A stretch of 12,621 nucleotides of DNA from Phycisphaerae bacterium (GCA_022866005.1 JALHTV010000234.1:1-12621); one strand, 5' to 3'; positions 1 through 8,955 are shown, counted from the first letter of the stretch. Notes: a model not told the origin generated them from the letters alone. Numbers and translations are program-made.

Positions 1-2658
<2,658 letters not shown>

Positions 2659-2797
2659 TGAATCGCTCTCCGTCGGACCCTGTGAGGTCCTTTCCTGCGG
2701 CAGGGCCGCCCCGGCGAACACTCCCAGGATCGCTGCGGTGGGGCCGTGCGGCGGGGGACCATTCATCCTCGCCCCGCGGGGGGCAAAACGAGGAGGC

Positions 2798-2826
2798 AGT
2801 GTAGGATTCCCGGTGCGTAGTGTCAA
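2798..2826 (-). promoter_or_regulatory. Sigma70-type promoter for ppdK
   Basis: On the minus strand, a consensus -35 TTGACA (2826-2821) is followed after exactly 17 bases by TACACT (2803-2798), a 4/6 match to TATAAT. Transcription would start near 2791, giving a leader of about 133 nt before the ppdK ATG. The elements stand out from very GC-rich surroundings. Inferred from sequence only. Confidence 0.65.
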
Positions 2827-2858
2827 CGGTTTTCGGCCGCACGCCCCGGGGCCCGGAC

Positions 2859-2887
2859 TTGTTTGCGCCTCGGCCGCCCGGTAGAAT
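2859..2887 (+). promoter_or_regulatory. Sigma70-type promoter for thiC riboswitch transcript
   Basis: TTGTTT (2859-2864), 17 bases, then TAGAAT (2882-2887). The predicted start at about 2894-2895 falls one or two bases before the first base of riboswitch stem P1 (2896). This is the expected arrangement for a transcript that begins with the aptamer. It is divergent from the ppdK promoter; the two -35 boxes are 32 bases apart. Confidence 0.65.
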
Positions 2888-2895
2888 GTCGGCGA

Positions 2896-3005
2896 GTTCG
2901 CTAGGGGCGCTCCCCGTACGGGGGGCTGAGAACGACCCTTGGAACCTGATCAATGCAGCCCCCGCGCCGTCTGGGCGGGTGGGCGAGTTGCGTAGGGAAG
3001 CGGAC
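2896..3005 (+). promoter_or_regulatory. TPP (THI-box) riboswitch aptamer upstream of thiC
   Basis: This cis-regulatory RNA binds thiamine pyrophosphate. The conserved core is present in order: AGGGGC, CTGAGA (2926-2931), CCCTTGGAACCTGATC (2937-2952) and GCGTAGGGA (2990-2998). P1 is a 7-bp helix pairing 2896-2902 with 2999-3005 (one G-U pair). P3 is a GC-rich hairpin at about 2908-2925 closed by a GTAC loop. The segment between CTGATC and GCGTAGGGA, short in E. coli thiM, is here a longer GC-rich extension (about 2954-2988). The aptamer lies directly before an intrinsic terminator and thiC, so it should lower thiC expression when TPP is plentiful. Confidence 0.95.
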
Positions 3006-3033
3006 GGCTGGAATCAGCGAACGCCTCGTGGCT

Positions 3034-3057
3034 GGCCGCTCCCCCGCGGCCTTTTTT
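3034..3057 (+). terminator. Rho-independent terminator, expression platform of the TPP riboswitch
   Basis: A perfect 6-bp stem, GGCCGC (3034-3039) with GCGGCC (3046-3051), has a 6-base loop and is followed by six T (3052-3057). It lies between the aptamer and the thiC ribosome binding site, so it attenuates thiC rather than ending a gene. The alternative fold is visible. AGCGG (2999-3003), part of the P1 3' strand, is complementary to CCGCT (3036-3040) in the terminator's 5' arm, with a small GCTG/CAGC hairpin (3007-3018) between. TPP binding locks P1 and frees the terminator. The mechanism is inferred from the pairing. Confidence 0.85.
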
Positions 3058-3106
3058 GTTGGCCGGCCCGGTGGCGTGCCCGCGCCCCGGTCGGGAGGTG
3101 GACGCC

Positions 3107-4405
3107 ATGACGCAGTACGAAGACGCCAAGGCCGGGACCATCACGGCCCAGATGCGCCGCGTCGCCCAGCGCGAGCACGTGGCGCCTGAGTTCATCCGCG
3201 GCGAGGTCGCCGCCGGGCGACTGGTCCTCCCCGCCACTCGCCTGCACCTAGCGGGGGCGGGGGGCTCATCGGTCACGCTGGACCCCTGCGGCATCGGGAG
3301 GGCGATCACCACCAAGGTCAACGCCAACATCGGCGCCTCGCCGGTCAGTAGCTGCAAGGAGCAGGAGCTGGTCAAGCTCGCGCTGGCCGTGCGGTACGGG
3401 GCCGACACGGTGATGGACCTGTCCACCGGCGGTGACCTGGACGAGACGCGCCGGGCGCTGCTGGCCGCGGCGACGGTGCCCATCGGCACGGTGCCGATCT
3501 ACTCCGTCGTCGTCGGGCGCGACATCGCGGACGTCACGCCTCAGGACATGCTCGCGGCCATCGCCGCCCAGGCCGCCCAGGGCGTGGACTTCATGACCCT
3601 CCACGCGGGTATCCGCCGCAAGCACCTGGGGCTGGTGACCGGGCGCAAGATGGGCATCGTCTCGCGGGGGGGCAGCTTGCTGGCCAAGTGGATGGTCCAC
3701 CATGACTGCGAGAACCCGCTGTACGAGATGTTCGACGAGATCAGCGCCATCCTGCGCGAGCACGACGTGACCTACTCCCTGGGCGACGGCCTCCGCCCGG
3801 GGTGCCTCGCTGACGCGAGCGACGCGGCGCAGTTCGCCGAGCTGGAGACGCTGGGGAAGCTGGTACAGCGGGCTCGGGGCTCGGGCGTGCAGGTGATGGT
3901 CGAAGGCCCCGGCCACGTGCCGTATGACCAGATCGAGATGAACATGAAGCGCGAGCAGGCCCTGTGCGACGGGGCGCCGTTCTATGTGCTGGGCCCGGTG
4001 GTCGCCGACGTGTTCCCCGGCTACGACCACATCACCGCGGCGATCGGGGCAACCGCGGCGGCGTTCCACGGGGCCAGCTTCCTGTGCTACGTCACGCCCA
4101 GCGAGCACCTGGCCTTGCCGACCGCGGAGGAGGTCCAGGCCGGGTGCATCGTCACCAAGATTGCCGCCCACGCGGCCGACGTGGCCCGGGGGCTGCCTGG
4201 CGCGCGCGACTGGGACGACCGCATGTCCGAGGCCCGGGCGGCCTTCGACTGGAAGCGGCAATTCGAGCTGGCCTTCGACGGGGACACCGCTCGGGCGATC
4301 CGCTCCCGCGACCTGGCCGGGCAGGAGGACTACTGCTCCATGTGCGGGCGGGAATGGTGCGCGGTGCGCATCTCCAAGGAGGTCACCAGGAGCCTGGGCG
4401 GTTGA
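3107..4405 (+). CDS. thiC: Phosphomethylpyrimidine synthase ThiC
   Basis: Radical-SAM enzyme that rearranges 5-aminoimidazole ribotide into hydroxymethylpyrimidine phosphate, the pyrimidine half of thiamine. The 432-residue protein contains the family stretches TKVNANIGAS, MDLSTGGD and VEGPGHVPYDQIEMNMK, plus FYVLGPVVADVFPGYDHIT. It ends with the cluster-binding motif Cys410-x2-Cys413-x4-Cys418 (CSMCGREWC), near the C terminus as is typical. The length fits the short ThiC form, without the N-terminal extension of E. coli ThiC. The frame is open from 3056, but the ATG at 3107 is chosen because GGGAGGTG (3093-3100) lies 6 bases before it and the upstream frame overlaps the terminator. A BzaF-type (benzimidazole) paralogue is conceivable, but the TPP riboswitch argues strongly for thiamine synthesis. 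No other thiamine gene is nearby. Confidence 0.97.
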   Translation: MTQYEDAKAGTITAQMRRVAQREHVAPEFIRGEVAAGRLVLPATRLHLAGAGGSSVTLDPCGIGRAITTKVNANIGASPVSSCKEQELVKLALAVRYGADTVMDLSTGGDLDETRRALLAAATVPIGTVPIYSVVVGRDIADVTPQDMLAAIAAQAAQGVDFMTLHAGIRRKHLGLVTGRKMGIVSRGGSLLAKWMVHHDCENPLYEMFDEISAILREHDVTYSLGDGLRPGCLADASDAAQFAELETLGKLVQRARGSGVQVMVEGPGHVPYDQIEMNMKREQALCDGAPFYVLGPVVADVFPGYDHITAAIGATAAAFHGASFLCYVTPSEHLALPTAEEVQAGCIVTKIAAHAADVARGLPGARDWDDRMSEARAAFDWKRQFELAFDGDTARAIRSRDLAGQEDYCSMCGREWCAVRISKEVTRSLGG

Positions 4406-4421
4406 GCCGCGCCCGGCGCAA

Positions 4422-4493
4422 GGGGTGGACAAGGGGCCTTGTGGCGGGGAGAATCCCCGTGTACGGGACACGAGGCGCTGAGCGATCCACCCC
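4422..4493 (+). other. Structured intergenic segment between thiC and the DUF502 gene
   Basis: An 8-bp perfect outer inverted repeat, GGGGTGGA (4422-4429) with TCCACCCC (4486-4493), encloses several small hairpins. These are CAAG/CTTG (4430-4441), CGGGGA/TCCCCG with a GAA loop (4445-4459), CGTGT/ACACG (4458-4472, sharing two bases with the previous stem) and CGC/GCG (4476-4484). There is no T tract, so it is not a clear terminator. At 72 nt it is tRNA-sized but has no T-loop or D-loop signature. It may be a processing or stability structure; the function is unknown. Confidence 0.35.
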
Positions 4494-4521
4494 GGGAAGC
4501 CTGCTTGGTTAAGGACGACAC

Positions 4522-5229
4522 ATGGTGAAGCAGAAGGAACCTCTTTTTTGGGCCCACGTCAAGAACGACGTGCGCAGCCGGCTGGTGTCCGGGACGGTGG
4601 TCCTGGTGCCCCTGTTCGTCACCGTGGCGATCCTGCGGTGGCTGTTCCTTTTGGTGTCGGGCTTCCTGTCGCCGGTGGTCACGAAGGCGTTCACCCGGGA
4701 GAACCTGGAACCCCGGGTCGGGCAAGCCATCACCCAATACGTGATGGATCACGTCGGTATCATCGCCCCGGTGACCGCCGTGGTGGTGCTCTTGGTGCTG
4801 GTGTACTGCACTGGAGCACTGGCGCGGCGGGTCGTGGGCAAGAAGGTCCTGGCCCTCGGCGAGAGGATCTTGTTGCGCATCCCGCTGGTCAAGGCCGTTT
4901 ACTCGACGGCCAAGCAGGTGGTGGAGGCGGTGTCGCTGCCCAATCGGGCCGCGTTCAAGGCCGTCGTGCTGGTGCACTTCCCCCACCCCCGCATGTGGGC
5001 GATCGGCTTCGTGACGGGCACGATCGTCGATCAGAACGGCAAGAGGTTCTACAAGGTCTTCATCCCCACCACGCCCAATCCGACAACGGGGTTCTATGAG
5101 CTTGCCGAGCCGGAGGAGCTGCTGCTGACGGATATCGCCGTGGACATGGCCTTCAAGATGGTCGTGTCCGGGGGCATCGTCGCCCCGGAGCGGTATAACG
5201 CCAGGCCGATCGGTGAGGCCCTCATGTAG
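4522..5229 (+). CDS. DUF502 family integral membrane protein
   Basis: A 235-residue protein of the DUF502 family, whose biochemical role is not established. Two hydrophobic segments span the inner membrane, about residues 22-50 (containing GTVVLVPLFVTVAIL) and 79-98. The soluble C-terminal part carries the family's conserved stretches: IPLVKAVYSTAKQ (120-132), VHFPHPRMWAIGFVTG (151-166) and VFIPTTPNPTTGF (179-191). TDIAVDMAFKMVVSGGI (203-219) completes the set. The length is normal for the family. The ATG at 4522 is preceded by AAGGA (4511-4515) at 6 bases. It lies 116 bases downstream of thiC on the same strand, so read-through from the riboswitch-controlled transcript is possible, but no functional link to thiamine is known. 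Family assignment is confident; function is not. Confidence 0.93.
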   Translation: MVKQKEPLFWAHVKNDVRSRLVSGTVVLVPLFVTVAILRWLFLLVSGFLSPVVTKAFTRENLEPRVGQAITQYVMDHVGIIAPVTAVVVLLVLVYCTGALARRVVGKKVLALGERILLRIPLVKAVYSTAKQVVEAVSLPNRAAFKAVVLVHFPHPRMWAIGFVTGTIVDQNGKRFYKVFIPTTPNPTTGFYELAEPEELLLTDIAVDMAFKMVVSGGIVAPERYNARPIGEALM

Positions 5230-5268
5230 GGTTCCGGGCCATGCCGATGACAACCGGTCGGCTGAGCA

Positions 5269-5292
5269 GGCCAGGGACACAGGCCCTGGGCC
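5269..5292 (+). other. GC-rich hairpin between the DUF502 and PAP2 genes
   Basis: GGCCAGGG (5269-5276) pairs with CCCTGG-G-CC (5284-5292), giving 8 bp with one bulged G and a 7-base loop. It sits between the DUF502 stop and the PAP2 start. There is no downstream T tract, so it may be a weak terminator or an mRNA stability element. Confidence 0.35.
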
Positions 5293-5316
5293 GGTGTGGG
5301 AAGCTAGGAGAGCAAC

Positions 5317-6213
5317 ATGTCGCGGATGCATCTGGCGGTCGCCGCGATGGTAACGGTGGTTACGTCGGGTATCTGTCGGGCTGATGCCGGCGGGGACTGG
5401 CTGTCGGTGGGGGCGCAGCTTGCCCAGACCGAGCGGGCGGCGGAGGCACCCGCGGCGCCGGCGGGGGCGGCGTACGTCCCGTGGCAGGAGCGGAGAGGGC
5501 CGGCGTATCCGGGGGACTTCTGGCACAGCTTCGGGCGCGACGCCAAGGAGCTGCCGGCCACCCTGTGGGACGACACCAAGGTTACCTTCACCAGCCCGAC
5601 GAGCTGGATCCTGTTCGGCTTGGCGGGGGCGGCCGGCATCGCCCTGCACGGCAACAACGGGGACGACCAGGTGGCCGACCATTACACCCGCCACGGCTCG
5701 CAGCTCAACACCTTCTGGGACAGCGTCGGTGACGCGGGCGGCAACCCCGGCACGCACTTCGCCCTGGCCGGTGCAGCCTACCTGTGCAGCCTGGCCAAGG
5801 GAGACACGAAGACCTACGAGGTCTCCAAGACGCTGCTGAACGCCCTCATTATCAACGGGCTGTTCACCGAGGCCCTCAAAGTCGCCGCGCGCACCGAGAG
5901 CCCCAACGGGGATGAGATGGGCTGGCCCAGCGGGCACGCCTCCAGCTCCTTCTGCTTTGCGACGGTGATGCACGAGGCCTACGGGCCGTGGGTGGGCGTG
6001 CCGCTGTTCGGCTTTGCCACCTTCGTCGGCTACGAGCGGATCGACGCCCGCAACCACGACTTCTCCGACGTCATCTCCGGCGCGCTGATCGGCATCGCCG
6101 TCGGCCACGCGGTGTCCACCCACCACCAGCCCAGGATCCTGGGCATGGACGTGATCCCCTACGTCAACCCCGAAAAGGGCGCCCTGGGCATCGCGCTGAC
6201 CAAGACGTGGTAG
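5317..6213 (+). CDS. Secreted PAP2-family phosphatase
   Basis: A 298-residue protein of the PAP2/vanadium-haloperoxidase superfamily, members of which dephosphorylate membrane lipid phosphates such as phosphatidate or undecaprenyl pyrophosphate. A Sec-type signal peptide covers about residues 1-24, with a basic start, a hydrophobic core and ADA before the likely cleavage. The catalytic core is in the C-terminal half. Motif C2 is Pro204-Ser205-Gly206-His207 (PSGH). Motif C3 is Arg241-x5-His247-x3-Asp251 (RIDARNHDFSD), with nucleophile His247. Motif C1 is imperfect: Lys188-x6 is followed by Ser195-Pro196, where the usual motif has Arg-Pro. The ATG at 5317 follows AGGAG (5306-5310) at 6 bases. 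It is 87 bases downstream of the DUF502 gene and possibly cotranscribed. The long N-terminal region (25-185) suggests periplasmic or outer-membrane placement. The substrate cannot be deduced. Confidence 0.9.
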   Translation: MSRMHLAVAAMVTVVTSGICRADAGGDWLSVGAQLAQTERAAEAPAAPAGAAYVPWQERRGPAYPGDFWHSFGRDAKELPATLWDDTKVTFTSPTSWILFGLAGAAGIALHGNNGDDQVADHYTRHGSQLNTFWDSVGDAGGNPGTHFALAGAAYLCSLAKGDTKTYEVSKTLLNALIINGLFTEALKVAARTESPNGDEMGWPSGHASSSFCFATVMHEAYGPWVGVPLFGFATFVGYERIDARNHDFSDVISGALIGIAVGHAVSTHHQPRILGMDVIPYVNPEKGALGIALTKTW

Positions 6214-6256
6214 CAGCGGTGGACCGTTGGACTGCCGACAACTTGGCTGTTCGCGT

Positions 6257-6303
6257 GTCAGCCTAATCCGCCCGCGGCAGAGTGGCGCACCCTGCCGGCT
6301 GAC
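6257..6303 (+). terminator. Compound hairpin after the PAP2 gene (possible terminator)
   Basis: The outer stem is GTCAGCC (6257-6263) with GGCTGAC (6297-6303), 7 bp. The inner stem is CGGCAG (6275-6280) with CTGCCG (6292-6297), the last base shared between stems. It starts 43 bases after the PAP2 stop. No clear T tract follows, so termination is only plausible. Confidence 0.35.
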
Positions 6304-6332
6304 GGCTCGGTTGACGCTCGCGGGCTTTGCGC

Positions 6333-6386
6333 TTGACAAGCGGGTCTCTTTCGCGCATGTTGATTCTAACTATGGAGGCATAAGAT
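6333..6386 (+). promoter_or_regulatory. Candidate promoter(s) for the PEP-CTERM gene
   Basis: This is an AT-rich island in GC-rich DNA. A perfect -35 TTGACA (6333-6338) is followed after 17 bases by CATGTT (6356-6361), a poor -10. A second option is TTGATT (6360-6365) with TAAGAT (6381-6386) at a short 15-base spacing. Either would give a leader of about 330-360 nt before the gene. Confidence 0.35.
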
Positions 6387-6725
6387 AGTTGCAGGTTCCC
6401 TGTGGGAGGATGGGGAACATTGAGGGTAGGAGCGACTCGCTCGCCCGATCCTGCCTAAGGCCTGATCGGCGCACCCGTCTTACAGAGCTGGCTCCGAGTA
6501 CATTCGAGGGTGTCTGTCTGCGCCGTGAGGCGTGGCTTCGGGGCTTCTGAGAAAGGAGGGAGTCGATGAGAGAATAGGGCCTGGGTTCGTCGAATGGGAG
6601 CTCAGGCTGCGCGATGAGGGATGCAGCGGTTCGCGACGGAGGACGGGGCGCATTCGGATCGCCCTGGAGGCTTCCAGAGCAACCTGTGTTGGCCATCTAA
6701 GTACACCAAAAGGAAGGGAAACGTC
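6387..6725 (+). other. Long hairpin-rich leader before the PEP-CTERM gene
   Basis: With the region just upstream this forms a 512-base gap (6214-6725) in which I recognise no gene. It holds several short stems: GTTCCC/GGGAAC (6395-6418), GAGCG/CGCTC with a 3-base loop (6430-6442), CGCC/GGCG closing a GTGA tetraloop of GNRA type (6521-6532), and CTGGA/TCCAG (6664-6677). A very strong ribosome-binding sequence AAAGGAGGG (6552-6560) precedes an ATG at 6566 that opens a frame of only three codons (Met-Arg-Glu, stop 6575-6577). Regulation through this leader is possible. I do not recognise a known riboswitch class. Confidence 0.35.
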
Positions 6726-7739
6726 ATGAAAGCTACAGCAGGTATTACTGTATTGTTTGTGCTGTGGGCGGCCACGGCAATGGCCGCGCCGAGCCACCTG
6801 GTTACCAAGCCCCCTGTGGGCCCACCCCCCACGGATGCCCCCACGGGGCCTACTCAGGACCCGTGGGCCGAACAGGGCCAGTGGTGCCAGGACGGGGTCC
6901 GATCGCACGAGTTCTATGACAACAAGTACCTTGACGGGGGCAGCCCCGAAGCGGGGGGCGTCCCTGGGAGCACGAAGGTCATTTACGGCAAGGTGACCGA
7001 CGTCACGTGGAACGCGGGGAAGATCACCGCCTTTACGATCGCGGCGACGATCAATAACCCGGACGCCGACCCCAGCGGGGAGTGGCGAAATGGCGGCAAT
7101 GACCATTATCCGGAGTACCTGACCTACGATGGGAACTACTATCGGGGGACTCTGTATGACACGGTCCTGACCGCCGGCTTTGCCGTTCGCCTGGACCCCA
7201 ACACCTCGCTGCCGATGGTCCCCAGCAGCTGGACCAGCCCCTATACGAATGTGTTAACCAAGATCTATGCGATCAGCGAGGACATGGGGGCGTGGTATTG
7301 CTGGAATCCGGAGGCGGGCGAGCCTTACGTCCCAGCCGGGGACTATTTCGTTCCGGCTTGGGACTTCGGCGACATTGAACCCGGGCAATCGGTCACGAAA
7401 GACCTGGACTTCGGGGTCCGCAGCACCGGCCTGAGCGAGTCGGACCCCCGATATGACGCCATCATGCACTCCTACCAAAGCCAGGAGGGCGAGGGCGACA
7501 TCTTCTTGAATCGGACCACCTCGCTGAAGATCAGCGACTGGATTGAAGACCTGTGCGTTGACGAGGGCACCGCCTATCCCACAGACACCTGGGCCCCGAT
7601 CACCGACCCCAACGGGTATGTCCTTTACGACCCGGGTCGCAACAGTGACGTCTCCGTCTTCCATAACGTTCCCGAACCGGGCACGCTGCTGTTGCTGGCT
7701 GTGGGGGGAGCGGGGCTCATCCGAAGGAAGCAGAAGTAA
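6726..7739 (+). CDS. PEP-CTERM sorting-domain exported protein
   Basis: A 337-residue exported protein. The N terminus is a Sec signal peptide (residues 1-20/21, ending TAMA-A), followed by a Pro-rich linker (about 25-45). The C terminus is a PEP-CTERM anchor: Pro316-Glu317-Pro318, a hydrophobic segment (about 320-331, LLLLAVGGAGLI), then the basic tail RRKQK. In this system an exosortase is expected to recognise the tail and cleave or transfer the protein at the envelope; no exosortase gene is in this window. The central region is rich in Asp, Gly, Trp and Tyr, has three Cys (54, 192, 277), and matches no named domain I recognise. The start is ATG 6726, with AGGAAGGG (6711-6718) 7 bases upstream. 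The frame is open further 5', but without a comparable start. GC is locally low (31 of 60 bases in 7081-7140). The substrate or ligand is unknown. Confidence 0.88.
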   Translation: MKATAGITVLFVLWAATAMAAPSHLVTKPPVGPPPTDAPTGPTQDPWAEQGQWCQDGVRSHEFYDNKYLDGGSPEAGGVPGSTKVIYGKVTDVTWNAGKITAFTIAATINNPDADPSGEWRNGGNDHYPEYLTYDGNYYRGTLYDTVLTAGFAVRLDPNTSLPMVPSSWTSPYTNVLTKIYAISEDMGAWYCWNPEAGEPYVPAGDYFVPAWDFGDIEPGQSVTKDLDFGVRSTGLSESDPRYDAIMHSYQSQEGEGDIFLNRTTSLKISDWIEDLCVDEGTAYPTDTWAPITDPNGYVLYDPGRNSDVSVFHNVPEPGTLLLLAVGGAGLIRRKQK

Positions 7740-7775
7740 GTCCTGAGTCATTGCAGACGACGTAATCACACGGTC

Positions 7776-7804
7776 GGGCGGCCTGGTTCGGCGACAGGCC
7801 GCCC
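7776..7804. terminator. Strong hairpin between convergent genes
   Basis: A perfect 10-bp stem, GGGCGGCCTG (7776-7785) with CAGGCCGCCC (7795-7804), has a 9-base loop and lies 36 bases after the PEP-CTERM stop. ACAC/GTGT could extend the base. The convergent acyltransferase gene ends at 7925, so the hairpin could stop transcripts from both sides. Neither flank has a T run, so efficient intrinsic termination is not certain. Confidence 0.55.
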
Positions 7805-7924
7805 GCTGTGTTGCAGGGTGGAGGCAAATCACGGCGGCTGAGAACAACACCAGAGGGCCCAATTCGGAGGGGTCGATTGAAGGCTTAGCTCGACACGCGA
7901 AAGCCCTCAATCCACACACAGGCC

Positions 7925-8860
7925 CTAGGCAATCCCATCCTCGTCAGGTTGCTCCCCGTTGGGCCGGTGCTTCCAGCGTCGGTGGACCCACAGGTACTGC
8001 TCCGGGGCCTTGCGGACGATTCTCTCCAGCTCCCCGGTGAATTCCCGCGTGATCCAGGCAAGCGGGTCGGTCTTGCCTCGCCAGTCGCGGGGGTGGATGA
8101 TCCGCTGCACGCCCAGCTCGAAGTGGAAGGCCTCGTCCAGCCGCCGCCCGTAGCCCACCACGATCGGGGCGCCGAATTGCATGGCCATCAGGCCGATGGA
8201 CTTGTAGGTGCTCGCGGGCCGGCCGAAGAAGTCCACAAACAGCCCCTTGCGCCCCGCGTCCTGATCGGCCAGGAAGGCCAACGTACCGCGGGCGGCCAGG
8301 ACGTCCTCGATCGAGGCCGTGGCCCCCCTCTTGTGCAGGATGGTCTGGCCGGTGCGCTGGCGGACGCCTAGGACGAACTCGTTGATATAGCTGTTGTCCA
8401 GCGGCCGGGCGACCGAGACGGAAGGGAACCCCAGCGTGGCCATCGTGTAGCCCACCAGCTCGAAGTTGCCGTAGTGCCCGGTCACCAGGATCACCCCCGT
8501 CCGCCGCTCCAGCAGGATTCGCAGGGCCTCGGACAGGTTGGCCAACCGCACGTACCGGTGCCAGCGCAGGGGCGTGATCAGCCGCGGCGTCAGCAGCACC
8601 TCCAGCCCGAGGTACACCAGGTGCTTGAGCGACTCTTGGGCGACGCGGCGGACCTCTTGTTCGCTCCAGTCGGGGAAGCTCCGCCGCACGTGCTCGATGC
8701 TCCGGCGCCGGTGGCGGCGGTCGACATGGTAGACCAGCGACCCCATCCACCCGGCCGTGCGATAGCTGGCCGCGGGGGGGAACATGTGCACGAACATCGC
8801 GAACAGCCGCATCGCGATGTACACGAGATAATCCAGGACCTTGTTGCGTGGCAGAGCCAT
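7925..8860 (-). CDS. Lipid A biosynthesis-type lysophospholipid acyltransferase (LpxL/HtrB family)
   Basis: A 311-residue inner-membrane acyltransferase of the LpxL/LpxM family, which transfers an acyl chain from acyl-ACP to a lipid A precursor or related acceptor. A hydrophobic N-terminal segment (about 10-32) anchors it. The catalytic His-x4-acid motif is His129-Tyr-Gly-Asn-Phe-Glu134, within VTGHYGNFEL. Family stretches follow: LADQDAGRKGLFVDFFGRPAST (in 197-218), then FGAPIVVGYGRR and the C-terminal QYLWVHRRWKHRP (288-300). The length is normal. The ATG at 8860-8858 is the first Met after an in-frame stop at 8881-8879. It has no clear Shine-Dalgarno sequence; Met17 is a possible later start. 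It lies 82 bases downstream of proS on the same strand, with an octamer repeat array filling most of that gap. Acceptor and acyl specificity cannot be read, so I give no lpxL symbol. Confidence 0.9.
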   Translation of the reverse strand: MALPRNKVLDYLVYIAMRLFAMFVHMFPPAASYRTAGWMGSLVYHVDRRHRRRSIEHVRRSFPDWSEQEVRRVAQESLKHLVYLGLEVLLTPRLITPLRWHRYVRLANLSEALRILLERRTGVILVTGHYGNFELVGYTMATLGFPSVSVARPLDNSYINEFVLGVRQRTGQTILHKRGATASIEDVLAARGTLAFLADQDAGRKGLFVDFFGRPASTYKSIGLMAMQFGAPIVVGYGRRLDEAFHFELGVQRIIHPRDWRGKTDPLAWITREFTGELERIVRKAPEQYLWVHRRWKHRPNGEQPDEDGIA

Positions 8861-8891
8861 CAGACACTGGAACGACAGTCACTCGCTGGAT

Positions 8892-8955
8892 CAGTCAACC
8901 CGCTAACCAGTCAACCGGTTAACTGGTTAACTCGTTGACTCGTCAACTTGTCGAC
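8892..8955. repeat. Tandem array of eight 8-bp units with a palindromic GTYRAC core
   Basis: Hexamer cores start every 8 bases, at 8894, 8902, 8910, 8918, 8926, 8934, 8942 and 8950. Seven fit GTYRAC: GTCAAC three times, GTTAAC twice, GTTGAC and GTCGAC once each. The second unit is GCTAAC. The two linker bases between cores vary. Adjacent cores can pair, for example AACCAGTCAA with TTAACTGGTT (one mismatch, which becomes G-U in the minus-strand RNA). It overlaps the last codons and the stop of proS. The period of 8 is not a multiple of 3, so the array is not shaped by coding. Function unknown. Confidence 0.85.

Noticed and set aside
4422..4493. tRNA-like cloverleaf after thiC
   Set aside because: Size and closing stem fit, but there is no TTC-containing T-loop, no conserved D-loop bases and no 7-base anticodon loop. 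Kept only as an unexplained structure.
4330..6339. 669-codon minus-strand open frame spanning the thiC end, DUF502 and PAP2 genes
   Set aside because: It crosses three genes and two intergenic gaps, with a low-complexity His/Gly/Arg/Pro translation and no ribosome binding site. The plus-strand genes explain the region.
6532..6729. 65-codon GTG-started frame ending over the PEP-CTERM start codon
   Set aside because: No Shine-Dalgarno sequence before the GTG, no recognisable family, and it runs through the leader's hairpins and the AAAGGAGGG site. The ATGA overlap is noted in the leader finding.
7254..7919. 221-codon minus-strand frame antisense to the PEP-CTERM gene
   Set aside because: It covers a strong hairpin and the antisense of a well-supported exported protein. 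No domain or ribosome binding site.
8892..8955. CRISPR-like or attachment-site array
   Set aside because: Units are 8 bp with no spacers, and no cas genes or integrase are present. It is a simple short-period tandem array.
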